40,868 nt of DNA from a virus: positions 1 through 40,868 of IMG/VR virus record IMGVR_UViG_3300038682_000215. One strand, written 5' to 3'. Below are positions 21,063 through 29,176 of this stretch, piece after piece. Both the position numbers and the translations under genes were made by a program. The notes beneath the pieces were generated by a model, which was not told where the DNA came from, did not search any database, and saw only the letters and a program-made list of their open reading frames with translations. Position 1 is the first letter of the stretch; the number at the start of each line of letters is the position of its first letter.

Positions 21063-21248
21063 ATGAGCAATTTAACGCAAGAGCAAGCAAGAATTTTATG
21101 TGAAGCGTTCGAGATTGATAGCTACATGAACAACCAGGATGAAATTGACCTTATGATAGATAACAATCCTGAGCTTCATGAGGCGCAAAGGGCGCTGTTT
21201 TATGCTGCTAATCCAAACGAACCGGAGAACAGTGATGACCGAGATTAA
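21063..21248 (+). CDS. Hypothetical acidic protein
   Basis: 61 aa after the tRNA, with GGAG upstream. Acidic helical sequence (QARILCEAFEIDSYMNNQDE). Its end carries the ribosome site and start of the next gene. No function known. Confidence 0.6.
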   Translation: MSNLTQEQARILCEAFEIDSYMNNQDEIDLMIDNNPELHEAQRALFYAANPNEPENSDDRD

Positions 21249-21627
21249 TTGGGAGCTGCTAGAAAAAGCAGCGAGGGCTTTAGTTGCTAAAAGCCTTCAG
21301 TGCGAAATGTGGGATTTTAGAACAGATATTCACGGGAATTATGTGCGGCAAGATACCTTAGAGCATCCCTGTGGACGCGCAGGATGTTTTATAGGCAACT
21401 GCCCGTTCCTCGGTATTGAGGAACTGAAGCTTGTTGATGATGACATGGGCATCAGGTCAATAGTCTGGAGAAGTTACTGTAAGCGTGTTTTTGGAATTTG
21501 CCAGGCGCAACACGAAAAGCTATGGGGCTACTTATTCGGATCTAACAAATCGGGCTACCCCAAGGATATTTTAAAGCGCGTTCTTAAAGCTAAGTCAAAA
21601 TGGGGTGAGGAGAACAGTGATGACTGA
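21235..21627 (+). CDS. Hypothetical protein
   Basis: 130 aa from the ATG at 21235 (GGAG seven bases upstream). Contains EHPCGRAGCFIGNCPFLGIE with three cysteines, and aromatic-rich RSIVWRSYCKRVFGI and HEKLWGYLFGS. It resembles small phage proteins found in early operons. Overlaps the genes on both sides. Confidence 0.6.
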   Translation: MTEINWELLEKAARALVAKSLQCEMWDFRTDIHGNYVRQDTLEHPCGRAGCFIGNCPFLGIEELKLVDDDMGIRSIVWRSYCKRVFGICQAQHEKLWGYLFGSNKSGYPKDILKRVLKAKSKWGEENSDD

Positions 21628-21985
21628 GTACGCAGAAAGAGACCCCCGCGATCTCGGAGAACATTACATAAAACACGTAAGCGCGATGACCGGTGAAGGC
21701 TTGCATTCAAAAGCCGCAATTGCTGCTGAACTTGCATACCGCGATTCTGAGATTGAACGCTTGCGTTTCTCTTGCTCAGAACTAAGCAGAGATGCACTTG
21801 ACGCGACTTTTGAGATTGAACGACTGCGGTCTGAGAATGAGAGACTTATAGCGTTTTGCCGAGACATATCTGAGCAAGTACCAGAACAGCCGGATTATTG
21901 GTCATCGTGTTCTCAGTGTGCGAAAAATATAGACACAGCCGAGGACATGTTAGAAGCACTAAAACCAGATAGCGAGGCGGAATGA
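21620..21985 (+). CDS. Coiled-coil hypothetical protein
   Basis: 121 aa from the ATG at 21620. Two EIERLR-type heptads (YRDSEIERLRFSC, TFEIERLRSENERL) suggest a coiled coil, then C-SQC. The start signal is nearly identical to that of the previous gene. Function unknown. Confidence 0.6.
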   Translation: MTEYAERDPRDLGEHYIKHVSAMTGEGLHSKAAIAAELAYRDSEIERLRFSCSELSRDALDATFEIERLRSENERLIAFCRDISEQVPEQPDYWSSCSQCAKNIDTAEDMLEALKPDSEAE

Positions 21986-22164
21986 TGGGGTGGGCAATAG
22001 ACGAAAAAGGACGTAAGCACTTCTACAACAAATCTCACAACATATTTTACTGCGTAGGCTGCTCATTGAGTCCGGTTTTTCGATTTGAGCTTGAGCGAGA
22101 CTGCACAATATCGGAAGCAGAGCTAAAGACGGGCTATAAAAGCATTGGGAGCGGGAGGGGTTGA
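21982..22164 (+). CDS. Hypothetical small protein
   Basis: 60 aa; ATGATG start overlapping the previous stop. KHFYNKSHNIFYCVGCSLSP has a C-x2-C pair. Not recognised. Confidence 0.55.
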   Translation: MMGWAIDEKGRKHFYNKSHNIFYCVGCSLSPVFRFELERDCTISEAELKTGYKSIGSGRG

Positions 22165-22421
22165 TTGTGTGTATCGAAATAGGAAGCCTTGAAAACCCGA
22201 TAGAAATCATGGGAAGTCAGGTTAAATTCATAAAGCTTCAGCAGAGAGATAAAGTACCATCTGAAGCTATCAAGATTCGCTGTCCGTGCCTGAAGCTGAA
22301 TAACTGGGCCTACATGTACCGGTGTTTGTACTGTGGCATTTTCTACTGCAAAGAGTGCGCAGAAGAGCACTTCGGAAAAACTGTAGAGCAGTATAGAAAA
22401 GGGGCCCGCGACGATGGTTGA
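22161..22421 (+). CDS. Hypothetical zinc-ribbon protein
   Basis: 86 aa from a TTG overlapping the previous stop; an ATG at 22209 would give 70 aa. Cysteines CPCLKL and CLYCGIFYCKECAEEHFG form a clear zinc ribbon/finger. Function unknown. Confidence 0.55.
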   Translation: MIVCIEIGSLENPIEIMGSQVKFIKLQQRDKVPSEAIKIRCPCLKLNNWAYMYRCLYCGIFYCKECAEEHFGKTVEQYRKGARDDG

Positions 22422-22677
22422 GTTTACGCATGACGACCTAACGGATCTGTGGGTGGGCGCTTTCAGATACTACCTGGGCCGAGCAACTATAGCTGTGCAT
22501 TCGTTTTGTGAGTCGCTTGTAAACCATTGGCCTGATGTCCCCGAGCGTGCTCAGTGTGTAATTTTGCGTGAACTAAAGGCGGCTATAGATTCGGGTAGCA
22601 GCATGGGCTGGGATATTGATAAGCACAAATGGCAATGGGTTTTTGGTGAACTAAACGAGCAAGGGGAAGGTGAATAA
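22414..22677 (+). CDS. Hypothetical protein
   Basis: 87 aa, helical (YYLGRATIAVHSFCESLVNH, ILRELKAAIDSG), Trp-rich near the end (HKWQWVFGELNE). Overlaps the preceding gene by 8 nt and the next by TAATG. Not recognised. Confidence 0.55.
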   Translation: MVEFTHDDLTDLWVGAFRYYLGRATIAVHSFCESLVNHWPDVPERAQCVILRELKAAIDSGSSMGWDIDKHKWQWVFGELNEQGEGE

Positions 22678-22910
22678 TGGATTTTAATTACTTAACAGGC
22701 GAAATAACAACAAGCCGGGTTACTCGTGTTTATAGAAGTCAATGCGGAAATGTTGGAAAAGTTATAAGAACGCCCGTCCATAATTACCATGCTGGCACTT
22801 ACGGAAAACCGCGTGTGGCCTTTTTTATCTGGCACAAGCCAGACTCAGCACCCGAATATAAGACAATAGAAGATTGCTTACAGGCTCTTGAAACCCATAA
22901 CAGCTTTTGA
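22677..22910 (+). CDS. Hypothetical protein
   Basis: 77 aa, beta-rich (TSRVTRVYRSQCGNVGKVI, RVAFFIWHKPD) with a short C-terminal helix. TAATG coupling to the gene before. Not recognised. Confidence 0.55.
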   Translation: MDFNYLTGEITTSRVTRVYRSQCGNVGKVIRTPVHNYHAGTYGKPRVAFFIWHKPDSAPEYKTIEDCLQALETHNSF

Positions 22911-22944
22911 CGCTTCAGAGCTACTAACAGCCGATAGGTGATAT

Positions 22945-23196
22945 ATGAGCGATGAGAAAGATAAATTAATTTCTGAGCAGCAACTAAAGATCCGCAAAAT
23001 GGAGTCAATTATTAAGCGGTGTTACGAGTCAGCTGACCGTATTAACTCTGTTTGCGTTTGCATCGGCGGGCCTCTCAATGATAACAAGAAGGGTTACACT
23101 AGCTCGCAGCTTGATGATTTTTACCGCATCAGTGCCGATGCCGAATCAATCGTGTATCAGTGCAATCGCATACACAGGCCCAGCGATGAAACATAA
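22945..23196 (+). CDS. Hypothetical protein
   Basis: 83 aa. N-terminal charged coiled coil (EKDKLISEQQLKIRKMESII), then NSVCVCIGGPLNDN and a helical tail. Not recognised. It follows a 34-bp gap. Confidence 0.55.
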   Translation: MSDEKDKLISEQQLKIRKMESIIKRCYESADRINSVCVCIGGPLNDNKKGYTSSQLDDFYRISADAESIVYQCNRIHRPSDET

Positions 23197-23282
23197 GGCC
23201 GGTGTTTAAAATTGAGTTTGAGGTGATTTGACAATGAAAATGAAACGCAGCGACTGGATAGCGCAATACCAGGCATCGTTTG

Positions 23283-23459
23283 ATGCCTGGATCAGCGCCC
23301 AGTGAGTCCACGATTTTGCGCAGGCTTAAAGCTGGAAAAATTCAGGGCGTTAAGCAGTTCCAGATCGGCGGCGTCGGGCAGTGGTATATTGAAGACAAAG
23401 GCTCTCTGTACAAAATCAAGAACTGGATGCCGCTGCCACAACCACCGGGGGTCGAGTGA
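23283..23459 (+). CDS. Small HTH-like protein, last gene of rightward operon (possibly frameshifted)
   Basis: 58 aa from the ATG at 23283. SESTILRRLKAGKIQGVKQF followed by a GQWYIE strand looks like an excisionase/MerR-type DNA-binding unit. Just upstream and overlapping in another frame is a 23-codon ORF (23234-23305; MKMKRSDWIAQYQASFDAWI). A shift near 23300 would join them into one ~75-aa protein that reads more naturally. It could be a sequencing indel, programmed shift, or two overlapping genes. Confidence 0.45.
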   Translation: MPGSAPSESTILRRLKAGKIQGVKQFQIGGVGQWYIEDKGSLYKIKNWMPLPQPPGVE

Positions 23460-23495
23460 TGATTGAAGAAAAAGTTACTTTGGCATAACCGAAAC

Positions 23496-25634
23496 TTACG
23501 TATCAGTAAAATACGATCCCGATACAGAAACTCTTGGAAGCCCAGTTACATCAGTTGTCGCAATTCTAGTAGCAGTAGAATCTGCGCTCTTCTGTGCTCT
23601 CAGAACTATATCTGACGTGCCTCCAACAATCTCAGCAGAAACGCTAGTAAACCCTGACGGATAAGTGATTCCTTGCAGTGAAGATACAGACAGCGCAAAG
23701 TCCCGCGAAGCCATAGCTAAAAATGGAAGACCCGATATAAGCAGAGTTCCTGACGCTGTTGTTTCTGTAAATGCGGTGGCTTGGACTTCACACGTAAAAT
23801 CTATTCTGCGACCGCGCTTTGTGTATTCAAGATAAGTATTTCCAGTGTTGTAAGTTACTGACAAATCTCCAGTTGTGTCAAAATCAAGTGTCGGTGTAAC
23901 TGATGACGATATACAACTTCTGTAATAAACGTCCCCGAATGTTCCAACTCCTGTTGTATCGCCTGACACATTAACAGCACCTGCGGGGGTGATCTGGTCA
24001 TCTATATCTGTATTTTCGTCAACAAAATTATTATCTGAAAAATCCATTTCATGATATATGTTATTGAAAATGTAATTGTATGTTTTATCGGCTGAACCCG
24101 ATCCAAAAACGATAGGGCCGAAACCGGAAATATTAAAGCTAAACCTATTTTGTTTAACGGTTATTTTTCCAGTGGCTTCTTCTATAAGAAGCGGCGATAT
24201 AGCGCCAGAACCGGTGTAATCAGTTTTCCAACCGTACATGCTATTATTTTCAAATGACCCTCCAACCCAGTTCCTCAGAAAATAGGCTGGGCCTCGGTTG
24301 TGACTCTCGCATCCATTGTTGTAAACTTTCGTTTCACGAAGTGAATTCAATCTATACGCATACGCAATTGCTGTTGTGTCTGTAAATATTGAAGGATCGC
24401 CACCATTATCGGCGGCATTACTGTTTACAGTTGAGTAAAGTAGTCCTCGAAGGTGATGACCATAATCTTTAAACCGATTAACGTAATTGCGTGAATACGT
24501 AGTTGATGTTCCAAACGCAAGAAAGCAACCTGTATGGCAATATGTAATTCTATTTCCTTTTATATTAGATAATATAACTTGATTGCCGCTAGCATAAATC
24601 CCGGTCTTGCAGTAATCAGATTTAACATTCTTTATCGTAGAATTATTAAGTCCATCAGCATAGATTCCGAAAAGAACGGTGGGGGTTAATGTGTCTTCGT
24701 TCCCATTTTTTACGGTTATATTTTTTACTTCACCGTAAGCATAATTCATATCTGGGGTAACGCCATCGTTTGTCAGATGCAGCACACATATTGGCGCTCC
24801 TGTGTCTGCGTAAGGGTAGCCACTATTGCGTGTTGAGGTTAGCGTTGATACAGTTGTTGTGGACTTTGCCAACGTAACTGCTCGTGTGTTTCCACCATCC
24901 AGAGAAACTGTTGATTTGACAATCACTGGAACATCAATAGCATAAGTTCCAGGTAAAATTTCAATCACGCCACCGCCACGCGCATAATAATAATCAACAG
25001 TGTATTGGAAACTTGCCGAGTCAGATGTAACCCCATCAGCAACTGCTCCGAAATGGAAGGGGTTAGGATTTTTAAGTGATATTTTAAACCCAACACCATT
25101 TGCATCATAGAACCCTGAATTGTCAGAGTAAGCGGTTTCTACAGTGCCAGTAGTGCCATCTCTGTGATAGTCTGCGCCACCCTTTGGCCCCGATGCTGTT
25201 GCGGCCCACCCAGGATGGAACGCCCTCGTTCGTATAATGTTTATGCCTGTGTTTGACCCTGCATATGCCGCAGCGAAAGAATCATAGGTAGCGGTAACAT
25301 CGCTTGCTGTGGTTTTTAGTGTTGCTCTAATTTTGTCGTAAGTGTCTACGGTTGACCCAGCAGAATCTTTCAGGATCATGTCATATACGACTGACGTATC
25401 GCCGTAAATCTCGCAAGCCGTGCCGCCAGCAGTCTCAGGAACCCCGCGAGAATTTAGATTGACAACGCCAACGGTAACGCCATTTGATAGGGCTGTACCT
25501 GAATCATCAGAGTACACGGCGGCAGGAGTTGAAGTTCCGGTAGCAACGAACGTCATAGTTCCAGCAGCATAAGGGTCGCCGTTTGCGTCAACAAAATTCT
25601 CAGGCCAAACTTCAAACTTAGCGTATGTTGCCAT
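23496..25634 (-). CDS. Tailspike, pectate-lyase-like beta-helix
   Basis: 712 aa. The N-terminal ~110 residues (FEVWPENFVDANGDPYAAGT, FVATGTSTPAAVYSD) form the head/tail-binding domain seen in many podoviral spikes. A pectate-lyase superfamily beta-helix then starts at NPFHFGAVADGVTSDSASFQ, with GGGVIEILPGTYAI, and continues to ~540. The C-terminal part is a beta-sandwich-like trimer tip. It should bind and cut host surface polysaccharide. Last gene of the late operon, as P22 gp9. It converges with the rightward early operon 36 bp away, with no clear terminator between. Confidence 0.88.
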   Translation of the reverse strand: MATYAKFEVWPENFVDANGDPYAAGTMTFVATGTSTPAAVYSDDSGTALSNGVTVGVVNLNSRGVPETAGGTACEIYGDTSVVYDMILKDSAGSTVDTYDKIRATLKTTASDVTATYDSFAAAYAGSNTGINIIRTRAFHPGWAATASGPKGGADYHRDGTTGTVETAYSDNSGFYDANGVGFKISLKNPNPFHFGAVADGVTSDSASFQYTVDYYYARGGGVIEILPGTYAIDVPVIVKSTVSLDGGNTRAVTLAKSTTTVSTLTSTRNSGYPYADTGAPICVLHLTNDGVTPDMNYAYGEVKNITVKNGNEDTLTPTVLFGIYADGLNNSTIKNVKSDYCKTGIYASGNQVILSNIKGNRITYCHTGCFLAFGTSTTYSRNYVNRFKDYGHHLRGLLYSTVNSNAADNGGDPSIFTDTTAIAYAYRLNSLRETKVYNNGCESHNRGPAYFLRNWVGGSFENNSMYGWKTDYTGSGAISPLLIEEATGKITVKQNRFSFNISGFGPIVFGSGSADKTYNYIFNNIYHEMDFSDNNFVDENTDIDDQITPAGAVNVSGDTTGVGTFGDVYYRSCISSSVTPTLDFDTTGDLSVTYNTGNTYLEYTKRGRRIDFTCEVQATAFTETTASGTLLISGLPFLAMASRDFALSVSSLQGITYPSGFTSVSAEIVGGTSDIVLRAQKSADSTATRIATTDVTGLPRVSVSGSYFTDT

Positions 25635-25662
25635 TTGTTAATCTACCTTATCTGTGTATAAT
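25635..25662 (+). promoter_or_regulatory. Sigma70 promoter of an inverted small gene
   Basis: -35 TTGTTA (25635-25640), 16-nt spacer, -10 TATAAT (25657-25662, full consensus). The expected start of transcription is the A of the ATG at 25669, so the message would be leaderless. It is the only strong plus-strand promoter noticed within the late region. Confidence 0.65.
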
Positions 25663-25668
25663 TTTAGG

Positions 25669-25908
25669 ATGTTTCTAGCCCTGAAAATAAAAGCTTATCT
25701 GTTGTACACTCTGCCGATTGTGGCCCCGTCTTGGTGGGCATTTACTAATTATTCGGGAGTGGTTGCAGCAATCTTGTCATTGTTTGGTGGCATGGTTTTA
25801 ATGCACGTTGTTATTACTGACGATGCAAAGGAAAACCACAAAAACCTCAAGCACCTAATAATGCGGAAGCGTCATTTTGATTCTTTAAGCAGCCGCCTAA
25901 CTGATTGA
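25669..25908 (+). CDS. Small membrane protein on the opposite strand (moron or holin candidate)
   Basis: 79 aa from the ATG at 25669; a GTG at 25654 would start inside the promoter. Two hydrophobic segments (LLYTLPIVAPSWWAFTNY and VVAAILSLFGGMVLMHVVI) are followed by a basic tail. It occupies the 237-bp gap between tailspike and ejection-protein genes, in reverse orientation. Its 3' end overlaps the ejection gene by 37 nt. An independent promoter and inverted orientation are typical of morons expressed from a resident phage (inference). A holin is an alternative. Confidence 0.55.
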   Translation: MFLALKIKAYLLYTLPIVAPSWWAFTNYSGVVAAILSLFGGMVLMHVVITDDAKENHKNLKHLIMRKRHFDSLSSRLTD

Positions 25909-27935
25909 ATCGCCTTTTCCTCGTTCCGCCCGAACGCCTTCTTAACGCCTGACCTAAGCACTTCCTGACCAACTCCAACTATGTCGCCGCGAGCCGCAGA
26001 AACAACCATGCCAGCCTTCTCGGAGACTCCTTGGAGCGAATTATCAGCAAAAGACCCCAGCATCTTCTCAAGATCGCTATAAAAAACTACCTGATGTAAC
26101 GGATCATCATTGAAAGATGCCCCGTATTTTCTGGCCACCTCGTCTAACTGGTCAATGGCCATGATCATATCGTTACGGACGCCGTAGTTACTGAGAACCT
26201 TTCTCAGCTCCTGGCCTACAAAGTCATCTACCCTAGCGGAATTTGGGTCGAATTTACGCTTACCCATTGCCCCGGCAAAATCATTCAGTGCGCCAATGGT
26301 TTCCCGGTATCTATCGTTCGCTGCTAGGTAGTCGCTCGATTCTGCTCTCAGCTTCTCATTAATATTTTCTCTTAGCTTTTTCAATGCGTTAACAGCTTGC
26401 TTGTCCAGTGGCTTGTCGGGGGATTTCTCCCAATTGATTTGGTTGTCAATGTACTGCTTCAGCTTGTGTAAACTAAGCCCGTCATCCTCTGATTTTAGCC
26501 GTTCATACACGCGTCTGATTGCCGTGGTTGCCTTATTCCCTTCGATCTGAGAACCGGTAAACGACAAGCCATCATGACCCTCCTTAACTCCAAGATTATA
26601 AAGGTCGTCAGAAAACGAATCGATCGATTGGGATATATCGATTTGCTTCCCTTTCAGTTGATTTGATGCCGCTTCGCCTATTTCTTTGCTGGCCTTCTTG
26701 TTAGCGTCCAGGATGGTTTTGTACCGCTTCATCACGGTATCACCAATAACCTTTTGGGGGCGATTGCGAACTCTTGCTGTCCCGCTTTTCAGGGTTTCTT
26801 CAGCCATATCAAGCATTTTACTCATGGCCTGCTTATCTTCATTGGTGCCAAACTTGATAGTGGCCACGGTTCGCTCATCAAAGCCCTGTTTAATGGCCTG
26901 ATTAGCTACAGGATCAGAAACAATTCTACCCCTACGATCCAGCGTGTAGCCCGCAGCTTCTTTGGTGCCTTCTCGCATCGCTTGACGGATTTCCGCCTTT
27001 TTGACTGATTCCTTGACGGGTTGATTAACTCGCTGCAAAAACTGGTCATTTCTTGGCTGGCGCTCAATAGGGGTCAAGGCCATGTCGTCGGCCTGATGAG
27101 TTGCACCCTGTAACTGGTCGTCAAGGTATTGAGCTGCTGCCGGTGATCGGCTTTTAAGGCTACGGATGCCTGACTTAACTCCCTGAATAGCTTTGCTGGC
27201 CACAACCGGAGCCGCCCCGGCCAATGCCACATCGCCCACGTCAAACTCACCGCCAGCGACTTCCTGACCTGTCTCTATCAGGGCTTGCGTTCCCATCCCT
27301 GCAGCAATCATCCCTGGTACGCTTGCCGCTTTTCCAGCTGGGGTGAACGCTGCCGCCGCCGCACCCATTTGGAGCGCGTCTGTGATGGAAGGACCAGCCT
27401 TATTCAGATTTACCGCTGCACCTGTTTTATTGTTAACGGCCAAAGTCTCACCGTCAGGCGTGGTTACAAGCCCAATATTTGGATCTGATTTAGATATGAT
27501 TGAGCCCATTTCTTCCGGGTTAAACGCCGTCAGCCCAGCCAAAGCAGAGCCAAAATCAACATTGGCACCCAAGCCGCTGAGCTCAGGAATTGCATTAACT
27601 CGAGCTTTTCTAATCGCTTCAACCTGCTCTGTGGGTAGGTCGGCTGCCGACAACTGGCCAGCCTCGATTTGCTTATATTGATCTAGCGCTTGCTGTTCGT
27701 CGTACTGGGCCTGCTGTGTGCGCTGCCCTGCAATCCCTCTGCCACCTGTGATTTGTGGCCGGTCTGATTGGGTTTGTGGCTGCTCGTACATTCCGGCTAA
27801 TGGGTCTTGCTGGGGTGGCTGTTGTGGCTCTATCTGCTGCGCTGGAGGCTTATCTTGGCTCTGTTGCGCGTACTTAGCCCACGGGCCTTCGGATGCTGGC
27901 TGTGCGCTTTGGGCGTACTTTTCCCACGGCTTCAT
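25872..27935 (-). CDS. Ejection/internal virion protein (gp16-like position)
   Basis: 687 aa. The N-terminus has two PW(E/A)KYAQ motifs and a Gln/Pro-rich stretch. Then comes a Gly/Ala-rich possibly membrane-active region (ALQMGAAAAAFTPAGKAA, ~185-240). The remainder is long charged helices (SLHKLKQYIDNQINWEKSPD). Third of three large proteins between DUF2824 and tailspike, matching P22 gp7-gp20-gp16 order, so probably ejected with DNA to cross the cell envelope. No clear transglycosylase motif seen. Confidence 0.7.
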   Translation of the reverse strand: MKPWEKYAQSAQPASEGPWAKYAQQSQDKPPAQQIEPQQPPQQDPLAGMYEQPQTQSDRPQITGGRGIAGQRTQQAQYDEQQALDQYKQIEAGQLSAADLPTEQVEAIRKARVNAIPELSGLGANVDFGSALAGLTAFNPEEMGSIISKSDPNIGLVTTPDGETLAVNNKTGAAVNLNKAGPSITDALQMGAAAAAFTPAGKAASVPGMIAAGMGTQALIETGQEVAGGEFDVGDVALAGAAPVVASKAIQGVKSGIRSLKSRSPAAAQYLDDQLQGATHQADDMALTPIERQPRNDQFLQRVNQPVKESVKKAEIRQAMREGTKEAAGYTLDRRGRIVSDPVANQAIKQGFDERTVATIKFGTNEDKQAMSKMLDMAEETLKSGTARVRNRPQKVIGDTVMKRYKTILDANKKASKEIGEAASNQLKGKQIDISQSIDSFSDDLYNLGVKEGHDGLSFTGSQIEGNKATTAIRRVYERLKSEDDGLSLHKLKQYIDNQINWEKSPDKPLDKQAVNALKKLRENINEKLRAESSDYLAANDRYRETIGALNDFAGAMGKRKFDPNSARVDDFVGQELRKVLSNYGVRNDMIMAIDQLDEVARKYGASFNDDPLHQVVFYSDLEKMLGSFADNSLQGVSEKAGMVVSAARGDIVGVGQEVLRSGVKKAFGRNEEKAIQSVRRLLKESK

Positions 27936-29176
27936 TTAGCAAGCTCCCAGTTGCTTGGGTCGGCAGGGTTGCCGCCTTTGAATCGGTATCCATCTTCTAT
28001 GGCTCCAGCACTAAGGCCGCCGGGATTATTGCCTCCAAGCTCCGCTTCTTTTGCTTCGAGGTCTCTCATTTTTTGCTCTAAGAATGTATCGAGCTGGGCC
28101 TTTTTCTCTTCTGGTGCCGAATCAGGATTCATCATCGCATTTCTTAGCCTGTCGCCTTCTGCCGCCGTAAATGCTGCGCCGAAAGTATCCCTCAAGAGTG
28201 GCAATACCTGGTTATCGACTAATGATTCCATTTTCGCTCTAGCGGTTGATCCTTCTGTAGCGCCAAAGCCAAGCTGCCTGCTAACGGTGTCAAAAGCCTT
28301 TCCTCCAACAGTGTAGGTTGCCACATCAGCCAATGCTTTCAGTTTGCCAACGACTTCTTGCAATCCAGGCATTGCCGCCTGCGCTCGCCCAAATGAACTT
28401 AAAGCCTCGCCTCGCTCCTTTGCTATGGTTTCGGCTTCTTTGATTGCTGACTGAATCTTTGGCTTCATTTCTAGCTGCACGTCTGACTTTGCTTGCTCAG
28501 ATGCTCCGGACTTTGCCCCAGCCTGACCAGAAACATAGCTAGTGACCTGCTCACCAAGAGCCGGATCAGTAGCCTCTCTCTGTGTTCCGGTTACAACCCC
28601 GGCCCTTGGGATTAATCCAGCCTCAACCGCTATTGCTTTCTGCTCTGCATTCATTTGCTCGACTGGCAATAAATTGCCTTGCGCATCCTTGGGAAGCCTG
28701 CCGATTAAATCGTTTCTGTCTTGAATGGCCGTTGGAATATTAGATCCGCTATTAAGCAATCCAGCCTGCTGAGCGCCATTGATCACCGCGTCCAGCTCGG
28801 AATTAACCACATCCATATTGCCTTCGGTTAGGGCCTGACGCAGCCCCAAGGTATCAGATGGGTCGCCGTCTCTGTCCTGAATCTTTTTAATCCGCTGGGC
28901 AATAGCTACCTGAGCCCTCATGGGGTCGGTTTGCGCCAATTCCTTGATTTTAACCGCATCGATAGCCGCGTCTTTGAGCATAAATTCAGCTTGCTGACGG
29001 GTCATCCGTTGTTCTGTTGCTTGATTGCTCAGCTCTGCGCCTTGTGTTTGGGCTTCTAGCAGACGATTGCGCATAGGCATCTGAGCAATCTGGTTGCCCT
29101 GTTGCGCTCCGAGCATTGCAGATTGAACCCCCTGCGCTGGGCGTAATCCGTTAAGCAATATGTTTGGGTTGGCCAT
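27932..29176 (-). CDS. Ejection/internal virion protein (gp20-like position)
   Basis: 414 aa, strongly helical and Gln/Ala-rich (LLEAQTQGAELSNQATEQRM, QQAEFMLKDAAIDAVKIKEL). The C-terminal part includes DNQVLPLLRDTFGAAFTAAE and KKAQLDTFLEQKMRDLEAKE. Typical of phage DNA-ejection proteins. Identification rests on composition and P22-like position. ATGA and TAATG overlaps tie it to both neighbours. Confidence 0.7.
   Translation of the reverse strand: MANPNILLNGLRPAQGVQSAMLGAQQGNQIAQMPMRNRLLEAQTQGAELSNQATEQRMTRQQAEFMLKDAAIDAVKIKELAQTDPMRAQVAIAQRIKKIQDRDGDPSDTLGLRQALTEGNMDVVNSELDAVINGAQQAGLLNSGSNIPTAIQDRNDLIGRLPKDAQGNLLPVEQMNAEQKAIAVEAGLIPRAGVVTGTQREATDPALGEQVTSYVSGQAGAKSGASEQAKSDVQLEMKPKIQSAIKEAETIAKERGEALSSFGRAQAAMPGLQEVVGKLKALADVATYTVGGKAFDTVSRQLGFGATEGSTARAKMESLVDNQVLPLLRDTFGAAFTAAEGDRLRNAMMNPDSAPEEKKAQLDTFLEQKMRDLEAKEAELGGNNPGGLSAGAIEDGYRFKGGNPADPSNWELAK

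Noticed and set aside
25872-29176. Peptidoglycan-hydrolase domain in the large ejection proteins
   Set aside because: I looked for a transglycosylase-type ES...Y or zinc-amidase pattern and saw none. The possibility is left to profile searches.
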